Assembly (NCBI GenBank): GCA_036244855.1
Contig: BQKZ01006553.1
Location: forward strand, 36,596 to 51,073
From: Temnopleurus reevesii
Taxonomy: Eukaryota > Echinodermata > Echinoidea > Temnopleuroida > Temnopleuridae
Direction: 5' to 3'
Length of the DNA stretch: 14,478 bases
The first letter of the stretch is position 1; each line of letters starts with the position of its first letter. Below the pieces are notes generated by a model that saw only the letters and a program-made list of their open reading frames with translations, did no database searches and was not told the DNA's origin. The translations under genes and the position numbers were made by a program. This document shows positions 6,441 to 13,990 of the stretch, one piece after another.

Positions 6441-7400
6441 CTAAGGTGTTCATCATCATCATCTTGTGTCATCACACAACCAGTTCTCAATGTCTGACGC
6501 ATGCAAGACGCATGCAAGAGCCACATCATTCACAACTGCGAGGTCCATGTACATGTAGGTACAAGGTTGCAAGGTTGGCTGCTGTGAACTCATTTGCACT
6601 CTGCAGAGCTATCAGTGTACCCAAACTTCAGCATGTTTGCCTTGCACCTCCCAATCAGAGATCTTAAACTGTAAGATGTCAATAGATCCATTGGAGTTTG
6701 GAACCTGAAGGGAGTGAATTCAGTTGGATTGATTATCACATCCAGATTCCCTCAATCTGCCAGAGTTTTACATGTTCTGTTGATACCTTGCTTTGAAAGG
6801 GAGAGACAGTGGCCAGGAAGCTTATGTAGGATTTCAGGATTTATGGTATCACAGCATGGCTAAAAAAGGAGTGACTTTAATCTTCCATTTTAAAAGCAAG
6901 CATTGGTTCTCAGAAGACTGGCAAAATATGTGAAATTGAAATCACTGCAAAAAAGTAGTACCTCTATACATGATTGAATAATGTAAGCTTGTCAGGTTGC
7001 CCTTCAAGAATCCTGGCCAAAATTTCAAAAGAAGGTGAAAAAAGTATTGATTTATGTAACAGATGTTATTGACTTGCAAGTGGTTTCAATTTTTGAGACT
7101 ATGGATTGGAGGGAGTTCGTAGCAGAAAAGAATATTATCTTAAGTTTAACCAAAAAGTTGTAGATCCCCAAAGAAGGTCTCAAATTCTCTGCCAATTCCC
7201 ATTTCTTTGCTTCGCTTCTTTTTAGTGAAGTTTAGATAAAGAAATTTCCATATAAATTTCCAAATACTGAAGGAAATTTATAACTATATATGTTCCACAC
7301 ATGGGGAAAGATGACAATAGTTTTATTTTTTTTTAATCAAGCATAGTTATTAAGTTATGCATTTTGTATAACACTTGTATATGAAGAGAATAAATTATTG
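6441..7400 (+). other. Probable distal 3' UTR of ERCC3, no gene seen
   Basis: This AT-rich sequence has no convincing open frame. It holds a small ATC run near 6450, an exact GACGCATGCAA tandem pair near 6496-6517, and short local inverted repeats near 7250-7280. It ends with an AATAAA. Assignment to the ERCC3 transcript is inference from the lack of an earlier well-placed polyadenylation signal, apart from one inside the array. Confidence 0.4.
7389..7394 (+). terminator. Candidate polyadenylation signal for ERCC3
   Basis: AATAAA occurs about 1.9 kb past the stop codon and is followed within 20-50 bases by GT-rich sequence (GTAGTGTATTGTTTGTG). It is the best-looking 3' end signal before the transposon-rich zone. 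A shorter transcript using the AATAAA at 5818-5823 is also possible. Confidence 0.4.
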
Positions 7401-7459
7401 TCAAACAATGAATGATGAGTAGTGTATTGTTTGTGAATCACATCTTTGCAGTACAAGTG

Positions 7460-7610
7460 CAGTGAAACCTCTTTATAACGAGGTCCTTGGGAACATGAAA
7501 ATTACCTTGTTATATCAGGTTCCTCACTATAAAGAGCTGGGACCAATAAAATCACCTTGTTATAACAGGTGTCTCGCTATATCCGACCTCTTTATAACGA
7601 GGTTCCACTG
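7460..7610. mobile_element. Small MITE with CAGTG...CACTG ends (pogo/Tc1-like style)
   Basis: The left end CAGTGAAACCTCTTTATAACG and the right end (reverse complement CAGTGGAACCTCGTTATAAAG) form terminal inverted repeats around a 151-bp element full of TTATAACGAGG and TTATAACAGGT motifs. The right end is followed by TA; the left is preceded by TG, perhaps a mutated TA duplication. Similar ends are known from pogo-like Tc1/mariner elements, which is the tentative family. A related decayed fragment (ACAGACCTCC...AAGAGGTCC) follows at about 7650-7678. Confidence 0.75.
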
Positions 7611-7801
7611 TATATCAATTAATACAGTAGAAACAAATACAAACAAATAACAGACCTCCCAACCATAAAGAGGTCCTGGATCAGGTTCCATATTATACAG
7701 CACAGGCTAACCCCTTCATGTTTCATGTGGTTTTTCAAAACAAATTGATTGAAAAACACCCGAGCCTATTTCTTTGCAGGTATAACAATGCTCGACTTCA
7801 T

Positions 7802-8306
7802 GGGGAACTTCACCCAGACATTGATGCACTATCAGTGGATGAAGAAAAATACAATGATCAAACTGTGAAAATTTGAGCAAAATCCAACAATCTATTCAAA
7901 AGTTATGATTTTTAAAACTTCTGATTTACACCCCTCTTGGGCTCCTCAAATTTGCAACGTACAGACACAAAATGGCTGCCAACATGGAGAACTCTCCATT
8001 CATTTTGTACACAGAATTTCACATTTTCTACTTTTTCTAGAAAAGTAGACCTAATTTTACTTTTCTCTTCAAGTATGATATGGACATTTTGATTCTGCAT
8101 GCATTTCAGAATGAATTTTGTTGATTTATTGTTTACTTGTCTAGAAAGTATGTTGCCAATTTGAGGAGCCCATGAGGGGTGTAAATCAAAACTTTGATAA
8201 TTCATAACTTTTGAATGGATGGTCGGATTTTGCTCAAAATTTCAGTTTGATCATTGTATTTTTCTCCATCCACTGAGAGCACATTACTATATGGGTGAAG
8301 TTCCCC
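7802..8306. mobile_element. 505-bp foldback element with ~165-bp inverted arms
   Basis: GGGGAACTTCACCCA at 7802 begins an arm that is repeated in inverse up to TGGGTGAAGTTCCCC at 8306. Shared phrases include TCAGTGGATG, AAAAATACAATGATCAAACT, TTGAGCAAAATCC, TTCAAAAGTTATGA and TTTACACCCCTC. The arms cover about 7802-7966 and 8141-8306, with an AT-rich centre of about 175 bases that has no transposase. Open frames on the minus strand here are side effects of the arms. It is a non-autonomous element of unknown superfamily; no clear target duplication was seen. Confidence 0.88.
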
Positions 8307-9598
8307 TTTAAGCACTATATCCTCAAAAATAGGAAAGAAAAATAAGCTCCATTGTACCACGTTCCTAAAATTAGGCAAAAAAAATGTTTGGTTGCCCTTC
8401 ACTGACTAACCCTGTGAACTTTTTTGTTCCTTTACCTTTCACTCAAATTAACAAATAACAGTAAAATTATAAACATGTCAAATGCAACCATGAAAATGAA
8501 TTCTTAACTTTCTTTTACTGCATTTAATTTTCTACATGAAATGTTTTCCAAAAATTTAAATAAATACATTTTAAGAAAGCTTCTTCCAAACAACCAAGGC
8601 TAGTTTTGAAACGCAATTATTGAGCATCATAACAATTTTTGTTTTGCCTTCTCATGAAAAACCAGATTCTATTGGAATATAAGTTTTGAATGATTAATAA
8701 AAAAAAATATATTCCCCCCCCCCCCCCCCCCCAAAAAAAAAAAAAATCCTAAAGGTAGAGAGGTTTTGAGTTCAGTGTTTGTGTGTATTTGTTCATGACC
8801 ATAATGTTTATACTAGAAGGGCATTTCAGGGTAGTGGTTCAGAGTCAAGTTTGAGCTAAATGGGAATTGCCAAAACTCACTGCAGTATGTGTGCACAATG
8901 TCAGCACTGCGAGCGGAAGGGGCAAATAGAATTGGACTCGGTAAATAACTTCCATTTAAGCTTTCATAATAAGCAGATCACATTAAAAAAAGAGCTTCCC
9001 TTTTCATTCACTAGTACATACTATACCACACATGTTTGACATTTCTCTGAAGAATAAGAGGCAAGGACATTTCTGTAGTGTGCATCTGGCTTAATATTGT
9101 AAATGCTTGGACAGAAGTTGTTTACTTTCTCCAAATCTAACCTTTGTGCCTTCTGTTTACAGTGCAGAGCTCTTTTCACAAATCACTCACTCCAAATTCC
9201 ATGGCACCACAAGACAAACATACTAGATTTCAACGTCAATAGCAAAATGATATAGAGTATATAAATTTAATTTCACATTTTCAAATCACAAACTATGGAT
9301 AATCAAGGCCTCCTTGTTCAAACTTGCCAAGATATATAAATCAAATATACATGTTGAACATGATATTAATCATTTTCTGAAAATGATATATCATGACATG
9401 GATAATATAAGTTTATAAGTACACCAAAAAATGCTATGCATCTATGCTGATTTTTCTATACAGAGTTAAAAAATGAAAGAAAACATGTATTGTTTAACAG
9501 CAAGAGAGATGACCATGACAGATCCTACTACAAATATAATTTTTACAATACATATTAATACATTGAAGAAAACTAGAACTTGCATGGTGTAGTAAACC
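8307..9598. other. Intergenic AT-rich stretch without a recognised gene
   Basis: No exon, RNA gene or mobile element was recognised. The only distinct item is the homopolymer pair at 8714-8746. Confidence 0.55.
8714..8746. repeat. Adjacent poly-C and poly-A tracts
   Basis: A run of 19 C is followed directly by a run of 14 A. Such runs are prone to length error in both replication and sequencing, so the exact length is uncertain. Confidence 0.9.
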
Positions 9599-9850
9599 TT
9601 CAAATATATTTGTGGTTGCACCATGTGGTGTAAAGCTATCTTTCAAGAAAATAGTCCTGAAAAAGACTCAGCAAAAGAATGAACAAATATTTTAAAAAAC
9701 ACAACGTTGTGAGTAGATTTAACTAAATCGTGAAAAAATCAAAAGCAGTGAGAGAACCTCCAGTGTTTTTTTTTTATTCTCAGGACAAGTTAGACTATTT
9801 TCTTGAGAGATAACGCTACACCACATGGTGCAACTGCAAATCTATATGAA
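9599..9850. mobile_element. Foldback element with GCACCATGTGGTGTA arms
   Basis: The arm at about 9599-9660 (TTGTGGTTGCACCATGTGG, TGTAAAGCTATC, TTTCAAGAAAATAGTC) is repeated in inverse at about 9780-9850 (GACTATTTTCTTGAGAGATA, ACGCTACACCACATGGTGCA). Each arm also contains the small palindrome CACCATGTGGTG. The centre of about 120 bases is A-rich and non-coding. It is a typical non-autonomous foldback of unknown family. Confidence 0.8.
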
Positions 9851-10198
9851 TAATTCATTGTTATTATCATTATCATTTTCATCAATATCATTATCGTTAT
9901 TCTATTTCTTCTCATCTTCATCATCGTCATTGCCATTGCTAAGATCTAGTCAACAATCATGTTTTTCTTCATACATGAGCATGCATAATCAATTAGCGCT
10001 AAACAGATTAGCGCTATCAGTTCACTGACTGATTCAAATTCATGCATGTTTCTTCTTTAAACCGGTTAGTAGCAATTAGAGTTGGAGTACATGGAATCCA
10101 GTTTTCATGCAGAAGTTGTTGCTATGTTGGACAAGCCTCAGATTAGCTTTTGGGTTGTCAAGATCAGCCTTCGTGTTAGAAGTTACATACAATTTGCA
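9851..10198. other. ATC-rich and unique intergenic sequence
   Basis: Positions 9851-9950 are low-complexity ATT/ATC/TTC triplets. Near 9990-10018 there is a short direct repeat of ATTAGCGCTA. The open frames here are not supported by any recognised protein similarity. Confidence 0.55.
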
Positions 10199-10406
10199 TC
10201 AATCAGGGAACTGGGGCCGATTGCTCGAAATGGTCTTGGCTATCCTCTTCATGCTAAGATATCTTGACTTCTTGTGCCATCCTCGTAACATAGACATTAG
10301 CGTCGATACAACTATCTTAAGAGGGTGGCGCAACAATTTTAGACGCCTTAGCATGAAGAGGATAGCTAAGACTATTTCGTGCAATTGGCCCCGGGTCTGT
10401 TATTGA
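10199..10406. mobile_element. Nearly perfect-centre 208-bp palindromic foldback element
   Basis: TCAAT at the left edge and ATTGA at the right edge bound an inverted repeat that runs almost without a loop. GGGGCCGATTGCTCGAAATG and CTTGGCTATCCTCTTCATGC on the left match GCATGAAGAGGATAGCTAAG and ATTTCGTGCAATTGGCCCC on the right. Pairing continues less exactly to the middle (GACATTAGCGTCGATAC). Open frames on both strands are mirror images of each other and not genes. Confidence 0.88.
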
Positions 10407-12147
10407 TTTGTGTAATTTCTTAAGGTATACCACCAGCTAGATCAGAACCCCATGATAGACTTCTTACAAAGAATGGATGGATCCAGGATCCTTGGGTGTT
10501 GGGGTGGGGGAGGCAAGGAATAAAGTTCTTGACTTTCTTGGCCAATGGAAACCCAAGTGTTATATAAAAAAAAACATGAAAACCAACAACTTTGCAAATT
10601 TGACCCCCAACTAAATATGCCTCTGAAAGCTGTACCTTGCTAGGGGTTAATTACAAGGGCGATTGTATGTGTATAGAAACAGTAGTCTTTTTTACTCCAT
10701 CCTGAGTGTGTCAAAAAGATAGAGGTAGAGTTGTCAAATAATATTCTACAGTATTACATGATAGAAAGAACTAATGTAGTTCAATGAACACCTTCATAAT
10801 TTCGGGTTTAAACAACATGAGCATTCATCTCATGTAGTGTATCATCATGAATTAGTTCAATAATTGCAATGGATATGAATACAAAAATAGGCAAACACAA
10901 TTTTTAAAAATCCATTACCAAATATCTCAAATACAATTAAAGGTCTTGTAATATGTTGTATAATCTTAGTTTGCGTAAGTTATAACCCAACACAATAAGT
11001 AAAGCGATATTTTTTCTGTCTATTGAAACCATCTTTTTTAATTACTTATCAAAATAATATGGATGTACAGTGTACTCAGGAAGAACTTATGACTTGACCT
11101 CATTTTCAATACAAATTATCCTCTTGGAGTAAAATATAAAGAGCATTCTGATAACCCATATTTTTCTCTCTCTAGATTAGTTCGCAAACCAAATTGTAAA
11201 TCCAAATTATCCAGATACAAACATTGCAAATTCAACATCTTACATCATACAACACATGCCATTTCCTAATGAAAATCTTACAATGGTAACATTCCATCAA
11301 TTATTGCGGTCTTCTTCACACAAAATCTTGGTCAAAGGCTTTCCTTTCTTTTTTCTTTATCAAGACATTTTCCATGAGAATACTCAAAATATTACTTGAA
11401 TTGAAAAACTTAAGTTTGACAGACACAAGGCAAGTTTATCTAACAAATCTCTAATGGACTTTGCTATTGAAGATGTAAATCCCAAATCCTACTTGATTTA
11501 AACAGGGGTAGATTATTACATCTTCATGATTCATGGAATTACATCATCTTGATCTGCTATCTGCTATTCAGCCACACTGAATAATCTGTATATTCATTTT
11601 TTGCTTATTCATCTCAGATAAAGCATATTAATAAAGTAATATGATATTCACTACACCAATATTATCCCCATAGAAGAACATCAAGCATGAAAAAATGTAT
11701 GAAGACCTTTAATAGAAGCATGATATAAGTATGTAAACCCAATTAACCCTAAACTAATGTATGTATAATGCACAAATCTGCTTCTTGATGCAAACTCATT
11801 ATAAAGAGATATGCACCCTGTTGCTTAAGGCTTAAAATCAAGACAATGATTACTACCGATACAATCGTTCGCAACAGCCAATCTATATCAATGATTCCAC
11901 ATGATTTATCATAAATGGGAGAGTTGTCATAATTTTTATCTTCATGCAACAGGTCACTGATATGAAGAAGTAGTAATTTAGTTCCAGTTCTTCATCAATT
12001 ATTGCTTTTTAACTCCAAATAATGAGATTAATAAGAAGTTATTTGTATCATATGGTCCCAAGCATCTCCTTATAGTTATACTGAGTTTCCACAGTACTTA
12101 TAGTCTTTCTAATACAAGGGTCACTGAGGCCTTCGTGCAATCTTACA
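10407..12147. other. Long intergenic stretch, partly 3' flank of CISD3
   Basis: About 1.7 kb of AT-rich sequence carries no recognised exon, RNA or mobile element. On the minus strand an ATTAAA (plus-strand TTTAAT at 11708-11713) could serve as a weak polyadenylation signal for the CISD3-like gene about 570 bases after its stop, but this is speculative. A possible third decayed copy of the CISD3 3' end near 11993-12025 is too weak to claim. Confidence 0.45.
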
Positions 12148-12148
12148 T

Positions 12149-12226
12149 TCAAATTGTTTTTTCTTCTAAATTCTCTGCAAATTATTAAGGCATGACCTTC
12201 ACCTACATAATATCACAAAAGGTTTA
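12149..12226 (-). pseudogene. Degenerate copy of the last 26 codons of the CISD3-like gene
   Basis: On the minus strand this 78-base segment aligns without a gap to the true end of the gene (12360-12283); 56 of 78 positions agree by hand count. In the same frame it keeps FCD, VKVM, FA and the final stop (FAENLEEKTI then TGA, against FAGKLEDKAV then TGA), but it has internal TAG and TAA stops. It lies 134 bases past the real stop, probably in the 3' UTR. Confidence 0.85.
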
Positions 12227-12282
12227 ACCAAACTTAGGTTCTTCATCCACTGACAGTCTATACTATTTATCACACTAAAAAT

Positions 12283-12465
12283 TCAAACTGCTTTATCTTC
12301 TAACTTCCCTGCAAATGACTGAAACATAACCTTAACATGCGTCATGTCACAGAACGGCTCGTTGCTGGTTTGCTTACAGCGACACATCAAATAGGATTTG
12401 GTCTTCTCCACTTCAAAACGAATGGGTTTGAACTCTGTCTTCTTGTGAGCACCATCACACATAGG
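12283..12465 (-). CDS. CISD3: CISD3-like terminal exon
   Basis: On the minus strand the acceptor TTTTTTTCACAG precedes CCT ATG TGT GAT GGT, giving PMCDGAHKKTEFKPIRFEVE and, further on, the second motif CRCKQTSNEPFCDMTH. It runs on through FAGKLEDKAV to TGA (plus-strand TCA at 12283-12285). The exon is 183 bases: 60 codons and the stop. An in-frame run-on into the intron gives an apparent longer open frame with an ATG, but that part is intronic. Confidence 0.92.
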   Translation of the reverse strand, partial: PMCDGAHKKTEFKPIRFEVEKTKSYLMCRCKQTSNEPFCDMTHVKVMFQSFAGKLEDKAV

Positions 12466-13406
12466 CTGTGAAAAAAATATTGTGAAATAGAAAGGGTAAT
12501 ATACAACATCATCGTCATGGTAATATAGCACTACAGTTTGGAGTTACCCGGGGATGCCAGTTGGAGTTGATCAGAAGATTGAAAGATTACATCTAGAAAG
12601 CAGCATTTTGTCCACAGAATTGCTAAAAATGTGGATGGAAAATAAATTACCAGGACCTGAACATCGGCATCATTATCTCTAGTTTGGTCTTCTTAAAAGA
12701 GAGTAGCCCTTTGAATGATGAATGCTGATATTCAATGAATTTTACTATATATATCAACTGTATTATCCATACTTCTAACTACCTACCCCCCTTTTTTATC
12801 CTACCAAGGATTACCTTGCCAAGTCCACATTTGCATCAAGCATACTTCTAATCCCCCCCCCCCTCACCCCTTAGCTTACAATTCTACCAAATGATTACAA
12901 TGGATGTCTTAAAGGGGTCCACATTTGCTGCAGGAATACTTTTTACCAGCCTCTTGTTTTGCCATGGTAGGACTAGGAAGAAAACATCGAAATTCTGATT
13001 TCAAACATATTGGATTCTCCAGGAAGTTGGCGTATGCCCCCCCCCCCTCCCCTTCCGCCTCTAGGCTCTAGTCTTAGATCCACCCAATAATTACCTATGT
13101 CTTCCCGAGTCCATATTTGCAACAAGCATACTTACAGTCAGACCCCCCTCCCCCCTGGATGCACCTATGGTACACCAGTTTCTATTTACCAGACTCTTGT
13201 TTTGCCATGGGAGAAAGAAAACATCCAAATTTGGATTGCTGGTTCAAGACTCAATGGATTCTCCAGAAAATTAGCCCATGTTTTACCTGTTTCTTGCTCA
13301 GTCCACATTTGCACCAAGAATACTTTTTACCAGCCTCTAGTTTCATCATGGTAGGGACCATTTTAGCCACATACGTTCCTTTGGATCCAACCTTGATTGT
13401 CCGCAC
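12283..13406 (-). CDS. CISD3: CISD3-like mitochondrial protein with two CDGSH iron-sulfur motifs, 3' part of a spliced gene (two exons)
   Basis: Exons 13406-13287 and 12465-12283 join in phase 0 to 100 codons and a stop. The joint forms the first CDGSH motif CKCGLSKKQPMCDGAH (C-x-C-x2-S-x3-P-x-C-D-G-A-H), and the second exon holds CRCKQTSNEPFCDMTH. Two such motifs in one soluble chain, without a membrane segment next to them, is the layout of CISD3 (MiNT), a monomeric mitochondrial matrix protein with two [2Fe-2S] clusters. CISD1 and CISD2 have a single motif and a membrane anchor. All three Cys and the His ligand are present in both motifs. The second has CDM in place of the usual CDG. The 5' exon with the mitochondrial targeting sequence was not found in the window. 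The gene faces ERCC3 tail to tail. Confidence 0.92.
12811..12850 (-). pseudogene. Degenerate copy C of CISD3-like exon (first CDGSH half-motif)
   Basis: On the minus strand it reads KYA, stop, CKCGLGK followed by a donor-like GTAATC, against the real KYSWCKCGLSKKQ then GTAAAA. The tryptophan codon has become a stop. It is truncated upstream by a C-run at the point where copy A is also interrupted. Confidence 0.75.
12886..12972 (-). pseudogene. Degenerate copy B of CISD3-like exon
   Basis: On the minus strand it reads SPTMAKQEAGKKYSCSKCG and then PL and a stop, against VPTMMKLEAGKKYSWCKCGLS in the real exon. The EAGKKYS core is intact but the first ligand cysteine of CxC is changed to Ser and the frame stops. 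It is the best-kept copy of the upstream part of the exon. Confidence 0.85.
13085..13213 (-). pseudogene. Degenerate copy A of CISD3-like exon, interrupted by a C-rich insert
   Basis: Two blocks match the real exon. Plus-strand 13186-13213 (TTACCAGACTCTTGTTTTGC CATGG) corresponds to the MKLEAGK region. Plus-strand 13091-13134 corresponds to the CKCGL region, reading ACCKYGLGKT and a stop on the minus strand. About 50 bases including a C-run separate them. The sequence that follows (13214-13280, GAAAACATC... ATTGGATTCTCCAG) is repeated at about 12976-13021 after copy B, so the unit includes intron as well as exon. Confidence 0.8.
13287..13406 (-). CDS. CISD3: CISD3-like internal exon with first CDGSH half-motif
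   Basis: On the minus strand the acceptor TTTGTAG precedes 40 codons, VRTIKVGSKGTYVAK through LEAGKKYSWCKCGLSKKQ, before the donor GTAAAA. The K/R-x-W-C-x-C-G-x-S-K-K-Q-P pattern across the splice joint is the standard CDGSH start. The exon is 120 bases and in phase 0 at both ends. Its 3' part is copied about three times in the next intron. Confidence 0.92.
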
Positions 13407-13990
13407 CTACAAATCCAATAAAACAAGGTGTTGTTTATTAGTAATTAACTGTAATATTAGCACATTATCATAATAATAATAATAATATAAAATTCATATT
13501 ATGGCGCCTAATCCACTTTTTCAAAAAACACTCAAGACGTAACTCAGAAAGGATTTTTTTTTTCTAGAGTAAACATAGAAATTATTCTTCTTTTACTCCT
13601 TGACTTTGAGTCCTTGTCCTCTTTCTTTCGGCTCTAGTCTAGGCTCTACATTTTTCATTCTCTTCTCTTTTTTTTGTCTCCTACTTATCCCTCTCCCCTT
13701 CCTCATTCTTTCTTCTTGTTGTTGATACTGTTCTCCTTCTCTTTACTCTTCATCATCTTCTTATTATTCCTCTCCTTCCCCTTCTTCTCTTTCTTCTCCT
13801 CATACGTCATAGCCTCAATAAATCTCTTTCTCCTATTCCCTTTTTTAATAAAATAATCCTCCTCATTTTTGTGCTTTTGCCTTCTTTCTACATTTTCTTC
13901 TTCTTCTTTTTCTTATCTTGCTCTCATTCTTTTTCTTCTTCTCCTAAAATTTTTCTTGAAAACTGCTGACTCTTTTTTTTTTCTTTCCTA
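13407..13990. other. Upstream CISD3 intron or flank, AAT repeat and long pyrimidine tract
   Basis: A pure (AAT)n run lies at 13471-13487. From about 13545 to 13990 the plus strand is strongly pyrimidine-rich (CTT, CTCC, TTTTC motifs), so open frames there (Phe/Leu/Ser-rich) are compositional. No 5' exon of the CISD3-like gene was recognised. Confidence 0.65.

Larger units (their letters stand above)
12466..13286 (-). other. CISD3 intron holding exon copies and poly-C tracts
   Basis: This is a phase 0 intron of 821 bases, with minus-strand donor GTAAAA and acceptor CACAG. Its donor half (about 12800-13286) consists largely of repeated pieces of the preceding exon and its flank, separated by C-runs at about 12855-12868, 13037-13052 and 13142-13155. 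The acceptor half, about 12540-12780, is unique AT-rich sequence. Confidence 0.8.

Noticed and set aside
7912..8402. Two minus-strand open frames of 97 and 66 codons
   Set aside because: They lie in the arms and centre of the foldback element and just past it, and show no protein family feature.
10082..10406. Overlapping open frames on both strands with similar residues
   Set aside because: They mirror each other because the DNA is a palindrome; not evidence of coding.
12466..12531. N-terminal extension MLYYHDDDVVYYPF of the CISD3-like terminal exon
   Set aside because: It is intronic read-through upstream of a good acceptor; the spliced joint gives the perfect CDGSH motif instead.
13097..13473. 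Plus-strand open frames of 85 and 118 codons
   Set aside because: They are antisense to the CISD3-like exon and its degenerate copies.
13674..13856. Phe/Leu/Ser-rich open frame resembling a membrane protein
   Set aside because: It is the translation of a CT-rich tract, with no start context or family feature.
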